Translations under genes and position numbers: made by a program
Source: an uncultured Lachnospiraceae bacterium
Lineage (GTDB): Bacteria > Bacillota > Clostridia > Lachnospirales > Lachnospiraceae
Assembly: GCA_910585635.1 (NCBI GenBank)
Contig: CAJUFE010000020.1
Span: 12,620-76,619, forward strand
Reading direction: 5' to 3'
DNA: 64,000 nucleotides
Shown here: in pieces, positions 8,185 to 17,327 of the stretch
Position numbering within the stretch: the first letter of the stretch is position 1
Layout of the letters: each line of letters begins with the position of its first letter
The notes under the pieces: model-generated
The model's input: the letters and a program-made list of their open reading frames with translations, nothing else
What the model was told of the DNA's origin: nothing
The model's database searches: none

Positions 8185-9233
8185 CTGCTGTCATCAGGCG
8201 GTTTGTTAAAAGCCGCGTCCAGCTGGCTCATCACATTCCGCAGGGTGCTCACTACCTTGTCATAATCCATCCGCTTTGGGCCTACGATCCCGATGGTCCC
8301 CCGCAGTCCCTCGCCCAATACATAGTTGGCGGTCACTACACTGCAGTCCTTCATGGACCGCACCGGCATCTCGTCGCCGATATAGACCTGGATCCCGGTG
8401 CCGGCATCCTTTTCCGAAGAGTTCACCTCCTCGATCAGCTCCTGGAGCATATCCTTCTGTTCAAAGGTGCTGAGGAGCTGGCTGGCACGCCCTCCGTCGC
8501 TGAGCTCCGGATACTTAAAGATGTTGGTGGCGCCGCTGGTATAGATCGGGAGATCCTCCCCGTCCGCCCGGACCGCTTCTGCCAGCCGGTCCAGGACCGC
8601 CCTCACCACCTCGCTGTGAGGCCCGGCCTGCTCCTTTAACCGGGAGATGAGCCCTAGATTGATCTCCTCCACCGTCAGCCCGTTCAGCGCGCTGTTCAAA
8701 AGGATGTTCAGGTTCAAGATCGTCTCATCCGGGAGCCGCTCATGGAGCGGGAGCATGGCGTTCTTGATGATGTTCCCCTCCATCACGATCACCAGCAGCA
8801 GCTTATCGGCATCCATCTTGGAAAGCTGGATGAACTTCAGCTTGTTCTGGTCATAGTGTGGCCCGCTGATCAGCGCCGCATAATTGGTATTCGATGCCAG
8901 CATCTGCACCAGACGCTTTAAGACCAGCTCCAGCCGGTCTACCCGCTGGAACATCAGCTCCTGGACCTGGCTGATCTCCTGTTCCTTCTCCTCCATCAGC
9001 TGATCCACATAGAACCGGTAGCCCTTATCCGAGGGGATCCGTCCGGCTGAGGTATGGGGCTGGATGATGTAGCCCATCTCCTCTAAGTCGGACATCTCAT
9101 TCCGGATGGTGGCGGAGCTGAGCTTTAAGTCGGAGTATTTGGAAATGGTCCTGGATCCCACCGGTTCTCCTGTCTCCAGATAGGTCTTGATGATCGCCTT
9201 TAATATGGTGACTTTCCTTCCGTCCAGTTCCAT
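8181..9233 (-). CDS. hrcA: Heat-inducible transcription repressor HrcA
   Basis: A 350-residue repressor of class I heat-shock genes. The N-terminal winged helix carries LSSATIRNEMSDLEEMGYIIQPHTSAGRIP, split here as LSSATIRNEMSDLEEMGY then IIQPHTSAGRIPSDKGYRF, which is the family signature, followed by the GAF-like dimer domain. The ATG at 9233 has GGAGG 5 nt upstream. It binds CIRCE, and a perfect copy lies 70 bp upstream of its own start, so the operon is autoregulated. Confidence 0.97.
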   Translation of the reverse strand: MELDGRKVTILKAIIKTYLETGEPVGSRTISKYSDLKLSSATIRNEMSDLEEMGYIIQPHTSAGRIPSDKGYRFYVDQLMEEKEQEISQVQELMFQRVDRLELVLKRLVQMLASNTNYAALISGPHYDQNKLKFIQLSKMDADKLLLVIVMEGNIIKNAMLPLHERLPDETILNLNILLNSALNGLTVEEINLGLISRLKEQAGPHSEVVRAVLDRLAEAVRADGEDLPIYTSGATNIFKYPELSDGGRASQLLSTFEQKDMLQELIEEVNSSEKDAGTGIQVYIGDEMPVRSMKDCSVVTANYVLGEGLRGTIGIVGPKRMDYDKVVSTLRNVMSQLDAAFNKPPDDSR

Positions 9234-9301
9234 CTCGCCCTCCTTTCCAGCCCTGTAAACCGCTCTGCCTTGTGGTCTTTTCTATCTTTTTCTTTCTCTT
9301 G

Positions 9302-9328
9302 TTAGCACTCGACAACATCGAGTGCTAA
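9302..9328. promoter_or_regulatory. CIRCE operator (HrcA binding site)
   Basis: TTAGCACTC (9302-9310), nine bases, then GAGTGCTAA (9320-9328): an exact match to the CIRCE consensus, placed just downstream of the operon promoter. Confidence 0.98.
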
Positions 9329-9342
9329 TCTCTACGTAAGTT

Positions 9343-9371
9343 AATATATTACGATCCATCCTATTTGTCAA
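9343..9371 (-). promoter_or_regulatory. Sigma-A promoter of the hrcA operon
   Basis: On the minus strand TTGACA (9366-9371), a 17-bp spacer, then TATATT (9343-9348). Transcription would start close to or inside CIRCE, so HrcA binding would block it. Confidence 0.92.
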
Positions 9372-9457
9372 TACCATTTTTTAAAACTTACAGTTCCATC
9401 CGCGCATAAGGCTACTTTTCAGGTTGACCAGAGGTCCTCTCCGGGAATGGCCTGTCA

Positions 9458-9503
9458 TAAAAGGATCCGGCCATACAGGTGCTGTCCTGTATGGCCGGAT
9501 CCT
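9458..9503 (-). terminator. Intrinsic terminator of the glutaredoxin-ending operon
   Basis: Perfect 18-bp stem (9462-9479 with 9486-9503) with a 6-nt loop, followed on the minus strand by TTTTATG. It lies 31 bp past the glutaredoxin-like gene. Confidence 0.85.
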
Positions 9504-9534
9504 CACATTGGTCATCTGTCCGTCTGCTTTTGTA

Positions 9535-9789
9535 CTATCTCCCTAAGATCTCTCCAAGGTCCAAGGTGGTGGTCCCATCCTCCCGCACGAAGCAGGGGAT
9601 CCCGATCCCGCCCTTTTCCCGCACAGCGGCATATAAGGGGTTGCTGTCCCGCTGGGCCAGATAGGCTTTCAGATCCGGCAGGCTTGCCGACAAATCCTTA
9701 AAGTCGATCTCGATCTTCGCCTCCACTAACTGGTTCAATGCATACAAGGTGTCCGGGCATAGATGGCTCCCGATAACGGTCACTTTCAT
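9535..9789 (-). CDS. Glutaredoxin-like thiol protein
   Basis: An 84-residue thioredoxin-fold protein. The active-site position holds a monothiol C11-P-D-T14 motif rather than CxxC, and a cis-proline occurs at GIP65. This length and arrangement suit a small glutaredoxin-like protein that reduces mixed disulfides, but the redox partner is unknown. It is the last gene of the sulfur operon, 36 bp after the CoA-disulfide reductase, so a role in thiol or disulfide exchange during cystine breakdown is plausible (inference). Confidence 0.85.
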   Translation of the reverse strand: MKVTVIGSHLCPDTLYALNQLVEAKIEIDFKDLSASLPDLKAYLAQRDSNPLYAAVREKGGIGIPCFVREDGTTTLDLGEILGR

Positions 9790-9825
9790 GTTCTCGTCCT
9801 CTCTTTCTTTTTCTTTTCCTTTTTT

Positions 9826-11499
9826 CTATCCCTTTTTACGGCGCTCTGCCTCTGCCGTTATGGCCTGCTCATCCAGGACCATCTCTTTATATAAGGCATA
9901 TCCACCGGAAAGGTTCCTTGTCTCTGCCCCGTGCTGCTCTAAGATGCGCTGGGCGATGTACCCTCTGAGGCCGATCTGGCAGTTCAGGTAGATCTTCTTT
10001 GACCGGTCGATCTCCTCTATGCGCTGCCGCAGCTCATCTAAGGGGATGTTGATAAAGCCTGGTATATGGCCTTCTCTATATTCCTCCGGCTTTCGCACAT
10101 CGATGCAGACCGCATCTTTGGGGAGCGCCGGGATATCCTCCAGGTAGAATGGTCTCATCCGCCCTTCCAGGATATTTTCGATCACATAGCCCACCATGTT
10201 CACCGGGTCCTTTGCCGATGAAAAGGGCGGTGCATAGGACAGCTCCTCCTCCTGGAGCTGGTAGCAGGTCTGTGCAGAGCGGACCGCGGCTGCCAGCAGA
10301 TCGATCCGTTTATCCACCCCGTCCTGCCCCACGATCTGCGCCCCTAGGATCTGCCCGCTCTCTGGGTCGAACAAGGTCTTTATGACCATCTGGCTCCCGC
10401 CCGGGTAATAGCCGGCATGGGAAGCGGACACGGTGAAGACCTTCCCGTAAGGCCGTCCCTGGGCCTTTAGGCTGTCCTCCTTCTCACCGGTCACCGCGGC
10501 CGTCAGATCGAAAAACCGCATGATCGACGTTCCCTGGCTGCCCTTATATGCGCGTTTTTTACCGGTCAGGTTATCCGCCACGATCCGCCCCTGCTTATTG
10601 GCCGGGGAGGCTAAGGGGATCAGGACCTTTTGTCCACTGACCACATGGTCCACCGAGACCGCATCACCTAAGGCGTAGACATCCGGGCAGGAGGTCTCCA
10701 TATAAGGATCCACCAGGATCTCACCTCGTGTCCCCCGGGCGATCTTGCTCCCTTCCAGAAATCCGGTAGCCGGGCGGACGCCCATACTGAGGATGATCAT
10801 ATCCGCCTCTATGTGGGTCCCGTCCTTAAGGATCACCCCTTGCGGGTCTATGGCCTGGCACATCTGGGCCAGATACAGCTCGATCCCCCTTGCCCGGATC
10901 GTATTATGGATCTGGTGGGCCATATCTTGGTCAAAGGGCGGCATCACATGGGAGGCCCCCTCCACCACCGATACGGCGATCTTCCTCTCCGCCAGGTTCT
11001 CCGCGATCTCCAGCCCGATAAAGCCCGCTCCGATCACCGCGCAGGTCCGGGGCTTTTTCTCCTGGATATAGTCATAGATCCGATAGGAATCCTCTACGTT
11101 GCGCAGGGTAAAGACCCGCGCCCTTTCCTCTAAAAGCCCTGGGATCGGCGGGACCACCGGCTCCGCCCCCGGCGAGAGGACCAGCTTATCGTAGGTCTCC
11201 TCATAGACCTGTCCTCCTGCGCGGACGGACACGGACTTGCGGTCCGTATCCACCCCGATCGCCTCATGCCCGGTCCGGACATCCACACGGAAACGGTCGT
11301 GAAAGCTCTTGGGGGTCTGGAGCTGCAGCTTCTCCTTCTCCTTGATCACCCCGCCCACATAATAGGGGAGGCCGCAGTTGGCATAGGAGATATGGGGCCC
11401 CTTCTCCAGCAGGATGATCTTGGCATGCTCATCATTTCTCCGGAGGCGTGCCGCTGTGCCCGCGCCGCCGGCCACACCTCCCACGATCACTACCTTCAT
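9826..11499 (-). CDS. cdr: CoA-disulfide reductase fused to rhodanese domain
   Basis: A 557-residue flavoprotein of the CoADR-RHD type. The N-terminal FAD-binding motif is VVIVGGVAGGAGTAARLRR. The single redox cysteine is C42 in SYANCGLPYYVGG. A second Rossmann motif (VIGAGFIGLEIAENL) for NAD(P)H follows, then a dimerisation domain. The C-terminal rhodanese domain (about 465-550) has its catalytic C507 in NCQIGLRG. Family members reduce CoA disulfides and also CoA-persulfide or polysulfide with NAD(P)H. In this operon it probably deals with persulfides released by C-S lyase action on cystine (inference). It sits 27 bp downstream of ridA. Confidence 0.93.
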   Translation of the reverse strand: MKVVIVGGVAGGAGTAARLRRNDEHAKIILLEKGPHISYANCGLPYYVGGVIKEKEKLQLQTPKSFHDRFRVDVRTGHEAIGVDTDRKSVSVRAGGQVYEETYDKLVLSPGAEPVVPPIPGLLEERARVFTLRNVEDSYRIYDYIQEKKPRTCAVIGAGFIGLEIAENLAERKIAVSVVEGASHVMPPFDQDMAHQIHNTIRARGIELYLAQMCQAIDPQGVILKDGTHIEADMIILSMGVRPATGFLEGSKIARGTRGEILVDPYMETSCPDVYALGDAVSVDHVVSGQKVLIPLASPANKQGRIVADNLTGKKRAYKGSQGTSIMRFFDLTAAVTGEKEDSLKAQGRPYGKVFTVSASHAGYYPGGSQMVIKTLFDPESGQILGAQIVGQDGVDKRIDLLAAAVRSAQTCYQLQEEELSYAPPFSSAKDPVNMVGYVIENILEGRMRPFYLEDIPALPKDAVCIDVRKPEEYREGHIPGFINIPLDELRQRIEEIDRSKKIYLNCQIGLRGYIAQRILEQHGAETRNLSGGYALYKEMVLDEQAITAEAERRKKG

Positions 11500-11526
11500 A
11501 TCGCTCCCTCCTTCTCTGCCTTCGCC

Positions 11527-11895
11527 TTATCGCTCTGCCATGGCCTCGATCTCACACAGGACCCCCTTCGGCAATGTCTTCACCGCCACACAGCTGCGGG
11601 CCGGCTTTGAGATAAAATAGCGGGCATATACCTCGTTAAAGGCGGCGAAGTCCCCCATATCTGCCAGGAAGCAGGTGGTCTTAAAGATCTTTTCGAACCC
11701 GTCCCCTGCCGCCTCTAAGATCGCGCCTACATTTTGGCAGCTCTGCTCCGCCTGGGCGGCGATCCCCTCCGGGACCTGGCCGTTTTCCGGATCCACTGGG
11801 ATCTGGCCGGATGTATAGACGATCCCGTTCACCTCAAAGCCCTGGGAATACGGTCCGATCGCGCCTGGTGCTTTTTCTGTGTTGATCATTTTCAT
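11527..11895 (-). CDS. ridA: RidA-family enamine/imine deaminase
   Basis: A 122-residue trimeric-type RidA (YjgF) protein. Catalytic features are visible: R100 in KPARSCVAV and E115 in LCEIEAMA, matching Arg105 and Glu120 of the E. coli protein. RidA hydrolyses reactive 2-aminoacrylate and related enamines to keto acids. 2-Aminoacrylate is the direct product of cysteine desulfidases and PatB-type C-S lyases, both encoded nearby, so it fits as a detoxification step. The ATG at 11895 has GGAG 8 nt upstream. It is preceded by a 170-bp spacer containing a 16-bp tandem repeat. Confidence 0.95.
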   Translation of the reverse strand: MKMINTEKAPGAIGPYSQGFEVNGIVYTSGQIPVDPENGQVPEGIAAQAEQSCQNVGAILEAAGDGFEKIFKTTCFLADMGDFAAFNEVYARYFISKPARSCVAVKTLPKGVLCEIEAMAER

Positions 11896-11921
11896 GTCTT
11901 TTCTCCTCTCATCCTGTTTTT

Positions 11922-11984
11922 CTTTATCTGTGTTTTCTTTATCTGTATCTTTCTTTATCTGTATCTTTCTTTATCTGTGCTCTT
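11922..11984. repeat. Tandem 15-16-bp pyrimidine repeat
   Basis: Four units of CTTTATCTGTATCTTT with small changes, 27 bp upstream of ridA, between it and the transporter gene. On the operon strand it is a polypurine tract. Confidence 0.85.
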
Positions 11985-12064
11985 CTTTCTTGCTTTTTTC
12001 TGGTGTCTTCTCTTTCCGGTATCTTTCTTTAATACGCTCATGCGCTCTGCCCACTCCTGCCCGG

Positions 12065-13315
12065 TCAGCTTTCCAAGACCCCTGCGGCCATCTTTTTCTC
12101 CAGCCAGTCCTTTCCTTCCACCAGCCTGGTGATCATCATGGAAGCGATCGTATCGCCGGATGCGTTCAGACAGGTGGCTGCCGGGTCCACCAGGAAGCCG
12201 ATCGTGGCGATCAGCGGGAATGCCTCTGCCGGGAAGCCGAACAGGCTGACGATCAGCATCTCGCCCACCAGACCGCCGCCCGGCGCTCCAGAAAGGACGA
12301 AGGCGCTGAGGATCGATACCGCGATCGCCATGGCATAGGTATCGATGCCGGTAAAAGGCATCTGGAAGATCCCGAATAAAAACGCGATCTTCGTGATCGC
12401 CGACAGCACGGAGCCGTCCATGTGCATGGTCGCGCCCATGGGCAGGACGATGTTGCTGATATCCTCCGGTACCCCGATCTTCCTGCAGGCCTCCATGTTC
12501 ACCGGCAGGGTCGCCACGGAGCTCTGGGTCGCAAAGGCGGTCACCGCCGGGTTAAAGATATTTTTCAGCATCTGGCGGATCCCCAGGCTCCCGGCCGCAA
12601 AGTAGCTGTACAGCGGGAAAAAGACCACCGCGTACACCGCGCACATGGGATAATAGATCAGCATGGTCCGTCCGTAATCCCCGATCAGCTGCGGGCCGAA
12701 CTCCCCTACCAGGTTGGCAAAATAAGCGCCCAGGCCCACCGGGGCCAGCTTCATGATCATATCCACCATCTTCATGATGATATCGTTCAGATCGTTCAAA
12801 AGCCTTCCCACCGTGCTCTCCTGTCCGCCGCAGGTGGCCACGGCCAGCCCGGACATGATCGCGAACACGATGATCGGGAGCATGTTGCTGCGGCTCATCA
12901 GCCCGGAGAAGTCATCCACGGTCAGCGCGCCTACCACCATGCTGCTGATATCCGAAGCACCCTCCATCTCGGCCGCTCCCATGGCGATCGTGGTATTGGC
13001 GGCCGGCGACCAGATATTGACCACCACCAGCACTAAAGCGGCGGCGAACATGCCGGTCACCACAAAGGTCAGCACCAGGCTGCCCAGGATCTTCCCCAAA
13101 CGCTTCATATTGACCATGTTGCCTACAGCGGTAGTGATCGATACAAATACCATGGGGACCACGATCGTGAACATCAGGTTCAAGAAGATCTGTCCCACAG
13201 GGGCCAGGACCGTAGCCCTCTCCCCAAGGACCAGCCCCAGCAGGGCTCCGATGATGATGCCGCCTAACAAGATCAGCGGAAAACGATAGCTGTCCCATAT
13301 CTTTTTCTTATCCAT
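12065..13315 (-). CDS. DAACS-family sodium/dicarboxylate or cystine symporter
   Basis: A 416-residue multi-pass membrane protein of the dicarboxylate/amino acid:cation symporter family. Family landmarks are the ATQSSVATLP serine-rich hairpin, the MHMDGS motif (NMDGT in glutamate carriers) and the last-helix stretch DPAATCLNASGDTIASMMIT. The substitutions in the last two argue against a standard glutamate/aspartate carrier. TcyP, a cystine importer, belongs to this family, and the setting between a C-S lyase and RidA makes cystine or another sulfur amino acid the likely substrate (inference). ATG at 13315 has AGGAGG 6 nt upstream; it follows patB by 26 bp. Confidence 0.9.
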   Translation of the reverse strand: MDKKKIWDSYRFPLILLGGIIIGALLGLVLGERATVLAPVGQIFLNLMFTIVVPMVFVSITTAVGNMVNMKRLGKILGSLVLTFVVTGMFAAALVLVVVNIWSPAANTTIAMGAAEMEGASDISSMVVGALTVDDFSGLMSRSNMLPIIVFAIMSGLAVATCGGQESTVGRLLNDLNDIIMKMVDMIMKLAPVGLGAYFANLVGEFGPQLIGDYGRTMLIYYPMCAVYAVVFFPLYSYFAAGSLGIRQMLKNIFNPAVTAFATQSSVATLPVNMEACRKIGVPEDISNIVLPMGATMHMDGSVLSAITKIAFLFGIFQMPFTGIDTYAMAIAVSILSAFVLSGAPGGGLVGEMLIVSLFGFPAEAFPLIATIGFLVDPAATCLNASGDTIASMMITRLVEGKDWLEKKMAAGVLES

Positions 13316-13341
13316 AGCTCTTCCTCCTTTGTGATCGGTCT

Positions 13342-14514
13342 CTATCCCAGCGCCTCTACCGCATCCCGCAGCTGCCCCAGCGCCTTTTCCAGCACACACC
13401 TGGGACAGGCGGCATTTAACCGCATATAGCCGTGCAGGCTCCGCCCAAAGGTATTCCCCTCGTTCAATCCCAGCTTCGCCTTCTCGATCATGAACCGCCT
13501 AAGCTCTGCATCGTCCATCCCCAGCTCCCGGCAGTCCAGCCACACCAGATAGGTGGCGTCCGGGATGTTCGGCTTGATCTTCGGGATGTACTGCTGACAA
13601 TAGTCCCGGATGAACCGGAAATTCCCGGCAAGATAGGCCAAGAGCTGCTCCAGCCATTCTTCCCCTTCATTGTACGCCGCTTCCATGGCCACGGAGCTGA
13701 AGGCATTGTTCCTGCGGATATCCATGTTCCCCCAGAAGCGGTCGAAGGCCTCTTTCTTCTCCTGATCCGGGAAGATCGTGGTAGAGGCCTGGAGACCGGC
13801 CAGGTTAAAGGTCTTGGTAGCCGATATACAGGTGATGACCTTCTCCCCGATCTCCTTCGATAAAGCTGCCGTCGGGGTATGCTTCTTGCCATTAAAGATC
13901 AGATCGGAATGGATCTCATCGGAGACCAGCAGCACATCCTCCTCGATACAGATCTTGGCCATCTTCTGTAATTCCTCTGGCTTCCAGACGATCCCCAGCG
14001 GATTATGGGGATTGCAGAGCAGGAACATCTCCACCTCCTTGGCCTGCCGCGCAAAAGTTTCCATATCGATCGTCCATACCCCATCCTTTTCCACCAGACG
14101 GTTTTCCACCACCTGGCGGCCCCAGGCCTCTACCACATCGTAGAACTCGGAGTATACCGGGGTCTGGATCATCACCTTGGCCCCTTCTTTCGTGAAGATC
14201 TTCACCAGAGCGGACAGAGTGGGCACCACGCCCAGGCTCCAGCTCATCAGGGCTGTATCCACCTCCCATCCGTTCCGCCTCTTCTCCCAGCCCTTCACCG
14301 CCTCAAAATAGCTGTCCGGCCTGGCCGTGTACCCCCAGATCCCCTCCTGGGCCTTCTTGCAGCAGGCATCGATGATGGGCTGTGCCGTGCAAAAATCCAT
14401 ATCCGCCACCCACAGAGGGATCACATCATCGGTCCCGAACTTCAGCTTCCGCTCATCATACTTGGCCGCACGGTTCTGGCTGCGGTCGATCACCTGATCA
14501 AAATCGTACTTCAT
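13342..14514 (-). CDS. patB: PatB/MalY-type PLP-dependent C-S lyase
   Basis: A 390-residue fold-type I PLP enzyme of the MalY/PatB family. Seen directly: PLWVADMDF near residue 33, CNPHNPLG at 167-174, D199 in VSDEIHSDL for the pyridine nitrogen, and the Schiff-base lysine K234 in SATKTFNLAG. These enzymes cleave cystathionine, cystine or other cysteine conjugates to a thiol, ammonia and pyruvate through 2-aminoacrylate. It is the first gene of patB-DAACS-ridA-cdr-grx. A sigma-54 promoter lies 95 bp upstream. A second paralogue is at 50870-52078. Confidence 0.93.
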   Translation of the reverse strand: MKYDFDQVIDRSQNRAAKYDERKLKFGTDDVIPLWVADMDFCTAQPIIDACCKKAQEGIWGYTARPDSYFEAVKGWEKRRNGWEVDTALMSWSLGVVPTLSALVKIFTKEGAKVMIQTPVYSEFYDVVEAWGRQVVENRLVEKDGVWTIDMETFARQAKEVEMFLLCNPHNPLGIVWKPEELQKMAKICIEEDVLLVSDEIHSDLIFNGKKHTPTAALSKEIGEKVITCISATKTFNLAGLQASTTIFPDQEKKEAFDRFWGNMDIRRNNAFSSVAMEAAYNEGEEWLEQLLAYLAGNFRFIRDYCQQYIPKIKPNIPDATYLVWLDCRELGMDDAELRRFMIEKAKLGLNEGNTFGRSLHGYMRLNAACPRCVLEKALGQLRDAVEALG

Positions 14515-14608
14515 GGCTTCTCTCCTTTTCTTTTGCCCATTTTCCAGGCCCAGGGCAGGGTCCGCCGTGCCGATGGTCCTGTGGACATTTCTTATACTTT
14601 TTTATATA

Positions 14609-14624
14609 AGCAAAAACCGTGCCG
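14609..14624 (-). promoter_or_regulatory. Sigma-54 promoter of the patB operon
   Basis: Minus strand reads CGGCACG, four bases, TTGCT: the -24 GG and -12 GC elements with exact 10-bp phasing and one mismatch to TGGCACG-N4-TTGCW. The element overlaps a short A/T-flanked hairpin (AAAAACCGTG with CACGGTTTTT). Confidence 0.8.
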
Positions 14625-14828
14625 ATCTTGCCGCGACACGGTTTTTCTTTTTCATTTTTTTAATTTTTTGTCGTTTTACATCTTCAGGACCGATCCCCTT
14701 TCGGATCCGTTTCCTAAATATTATAGGGATCAGAAGGGAAAAGCCGCATCGCGCGCCCTGACCCCCTAGCCTGACGGGCGATATCCTGCTCCGTCTGCCG
14801 CTCATCCTGTTTTTTTCTGGTCGATCAC

Positions 14829-14872
14829 GGACCATTTTCAATATTGACCATTTTGATCGACCAACATGACCA
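14829..14872. promoter_or_regulatory. Cluster of four GACCA sites, probable upstream activator sequence
   Basis: Four copies of (N)GACCA at 14829, 14845, 14858 and 14867 in the same orientation, 205-250 bp upstream of the patB-operon sigma-54 promoter. The same TGACCA core recurs upstream of the desulfidase promoter, which suggests one activator for both. The rest of 14515-14947 is non-coding. Confidence 0.6.
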
Positions 14873-14947
14873 GATCGTTCTGCTCCTGCCTTCCTCGCAG
14901 GCGGCTCCTCTGCCTGGCTCCCACCCACCATGGGCAGCCCTGCTCCT

Positions 14948-17065
14948 CTACCTGGATCCCATCCCGCTATAGGCGGCCCGTTCTTCCCAGAGCCGTCTCC
15001 CCTCTGGCATCAGGCGGCTCCCGCCCCGGCCCCGCCCTACCCGGACCAGGCCGCGCTCCGCCATGTCCGCCAGGATATCCCGCACCTCCTTCTGAGAGAC
15101 CGGAAGGCCCGCGCTCCTGGCGTGGGCCAGGATCTTCTCCCTTCCGATCAGCTCCTGCTCCTTGGCGGCCTGATAAAGCTGCTCCAAAACGAACCAGAAC
15201 GCGCCATCCTCCTCCCAGCGCACACTGATCCCCTTCGGCTCGCCCACAGAGGGCGCCGGCGCTAAAGGCGCCAGACATGCACCGGACCGCATGGACTGCA
15301 TCTTCTGGCCCCAGGCTACGGTAGGCGGCAAGTCCTCCATGGCGATCTCCTTATGTCCGGTATAGATAAAGTATTCCACCACATTGTGGAGCTCCCGGAT
15401 ATTTCCCGGCCATGGATACGTCCGCAAGAACGCCTTTACCGCCTCCGTCAGCTGGAAATCCCCGCCCAGCTCTCTTCTAAAATGCTCAATGATCAGGAAC
15501 ATGTCCTCTCCCCTCTGCGCCAGCGGCGGGATCACGATCGGGAGCGTGTTCAGCCGATAGTACAGATCCCGACGGAAGCTCCCGCCTTCTACCTTCTTTT
15601 CCAACGCCTCATTGGTAGCCGCCACGATCCGGACATCGATCTTGATCACCCGGTTCCCGCCCACCCGCATGATCTCCCGCTCCTGGAGCACCCTGAGGAG
15701 CTTGATCTGCAGGGTCTGGCTCATCCCCTCCAGCTCATCCAGGAACAAGGTCCCTTTATGGGCAAATTCAAACAATCCGGGACGCCCGCCCTTTTTCGCG
15801 CCGGTGAACGCGCCTTCCTCATATCCAAAAAGCTCGCTCTCCAGCAGGTTCTCCGGCACCGCCGCCACATTGATCGCCAAAAACGGTCCGTCCTTCCGTC
15901 TGGACGCTTTGTGTACCGCATGGGCGAACAGCTCCTTCCCTGTGCCGGTCTCCCCGATCAGAAGGACCGGGCTCTCGCTGGCCGCCATCCGCTTTAAGAT
16001 CTCCTTCGTCCGCACGATCGCGTCCGACCCTCCGATCACATCCTCAAAGCAATATTTTGCCACATGGCCTCTGTGGAGGAGCTGGCTGCGCAGCTCATTC
16101 TGCCGCACCTCCACCTCGTTGAATTTCTGGAGACGGGCAAAAGCCCCGATGCAGGCCTCCTGACGCAGGACCGGCACCACCTCCACGCTGACATTGATCC
16201 CATTGATCTTCTCGATCTTTGCCGGGACCGGCTTTTTCTCCAGAAGACATGGTAAAAAGGGCAGATACGCGAACACCGCATCACAGCGTTTGCCCATGAT
16301 AAAGGGCGCCTTCACCCGGGTGATCTCCTCCGCCCGTTTATTGCAGGCGAAGATCTCTCCTTTTTCATTGACCCCTATTATCCCATCCTCCAAGATCCCC
16401 ATCAGGATATGGAACTGGCTCTCCAGGCGGATCGACCGGCTGAACATCAGATCGAAGCTGTAATTGCTGGTGGCGATGGAGCGGAAATACGCCTGGAAAC
16501 GCTCCGTCTCCAAAAGCTCTTCTAAGCCCAGCCGCAGGGCGATCTCGATCATCATCCCGGAGGTACAGGGACGCTGCCCCAGATCCAGCTTCGTCTCGAT
16601 CTCTTCCGGGACATAGCGCATCTCATCCGGCGTCACGGCGATATGTACGCCCTCCTCCAATACCGCGCCTGGATAAAACGGGATCAGATGGATATGGTTG
16701 ATCCCAAACTGGTTCAATTGGGTGATCGCCTCTCTAGCCATAGCCTGGGTCATATTGACAAAAAGGACCTTGCTCCCTGCCGGGATCGCCTTTAGCCTGC
16801 GCAGCTCCCGCCACCGAAAGGAGACCTCGATCGCCATGGTCTGGCAGCCCATAGGCACATGGCGGGCCACCTCCTCAGCGGACCCGTAGGCATCTGTTGA
16901 AACTGCGAACAGGTCGGCCCGCTCCAGTTTTCCCATCGCAGAGCCATCCATCACGTTGAACACGGAGACATCCGCATGGTCCCCGAACAGCCCCCGCACA
17001 TCCTTCGCATAAGAAGCGCCTGCCCGCGGATCTAAAGATACCACCGTGATCTTTTTCTTTTCCAT
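14948..17065 (-). CDS. Sigma-54-dependent activator (CdsR-like enhancer-binding protein)
   Basis: A 705-residue bacterial enhancer-binding protein. The N-terminal ~200 residues form a sensor-like domain of the PrpR_N type, followed by a PAS domain (about 215-320). The AAA+ domain has Walker A GETGTGKE at 371-378, the sigma-54 contact loop GAFTGA at 418-423, and Walker B LFLDELEG at 440-447. The C-terminus is a winged-helix-like domain (about 625-700, KEVRDILADMAERGLVRVGR) instead of the usual Fis-type helix-turn-helix. ATG at 17065 has GGAGG upstream. It lies between two sigma-54 promoters. Clostridioides difficile has a sigma-54 activator, CdsR, that controls a cysteine desulfidase; equivalence is inferred from context. 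Confidence 0.93.
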   Translation of the reverse strand: MEKKKITVVSLDPRAGASYAKDVRGLFGDHADVSVFNVMDGSAMGKLERADLFAVSTDAYGSAEEVARHVPMGCQTMAIEVSFRWRELRRLKAIPAGSKVLFVNMTQAMAREAITQLNQFGINHIHLIPFYPGAVLEEGVHIAVTPDEMRYVPEEIETKLDLGQRPCTSGMMIEIALRLGLEELLETERFQAYFRSIATSNYSFDLMFSRSIRLESQFHILMGILEDGIIGVNEKGEIFACNKRAEEITRVKAPFIMGKRCDAVFAYLPFLPCLLEKKPVPAKIEKINGINVSVEVVPVLRQEACIGAFARLQKFNEVEVRQNELRSQLLHRGHVAKYCFEDVIGGSDAIVRTKEILKRMAASESPVLLIGETGTGKELFAHAVHKASRRKDGPFLAINVAAVPENLLESELFGYEEGAFTGAKKGGRPGLFEFAHKGTLFLDELEGMSQTLQIKLLRVLQEREIMRVGGNRVIKIDVRIVAATNEALEKKVEGGSFRRDLYYRLNTLPIVIPPLAQRGEDMFLIIEHFRRELGGDFQLTEAVKAFLRTYPWPGNIRELHNVVEYFIYTGHKEIAMEDLPPTVAWGQKMQSMRSGACLAPLAPAPSVGEPKGISVRWEEDGAFWFVLEQLYQAAKEQELIGREKILAHARSAGLPVSQKEVRDILADMAERGLVRVGRGRGGSRLMPEGRRLWEERAAYSGMGSR

Positions 17066-17122
17066 ATCCTTTCCTCCATTTCCCTAAGCTCTGCCCCATC
17101 AGATGTTCCTTTTCGCGCCCAC

Positions 17123-17148
17123 GCCAGCTAAGGCAGCGGAGGGAGGGG
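17123..17148. repeat. Fragment of the palindromic repeat family
   Basis: GCCAGCTAAGGCAGCGGAGG followed by GAGGGG matches 24 of 26 bases of the copy at 27689-27714. The rest of the element is absent. Confidence 0.65.
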
Positions 17149-17152
17149 ACCT

Positions 17153-17243
17153 TTTGACCAACCTATGAAAAGTGGCCATCCGACAAAGAGCACCTTTGAC
17201 CAATTATCCCGATACGCGCATTATGACCGATCATCTTTGACCA
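17153..17243 (+). promoter_or_regulatory. Three phased TTTGACCA sites, probable upstream activator sequence
   Basis: TTTGACCA occurs at 17153, 17195 and 17236, spaced 42 and 41 bp (about four helical turns), with a weaker TATGACCG at 17222. They lie 85-175 bp upstream of a sigma-54 promoter, the usual place for enhancer-binding protein sites, and also upstream of the activator gene itself. Confidence 0.7.
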
Positions 17244-17327
17244 TTTTCTCATATTTTGTCTCCATCTGCAAGGATGATCTTCGCCAAAAACCTTGCTCCG
17301 GCAGAAAACGAGCGCCCCTGATCCTAT

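Noticed and set aside
14609..14645. Hairpin AAAAACCGTG...CACGGTTTTT as a terminator
   Set aside because: No gene on either strand ends there. The left arm coincides with the sigma-54 promoter, which explains its conservation better, although a dual role is not excluded.
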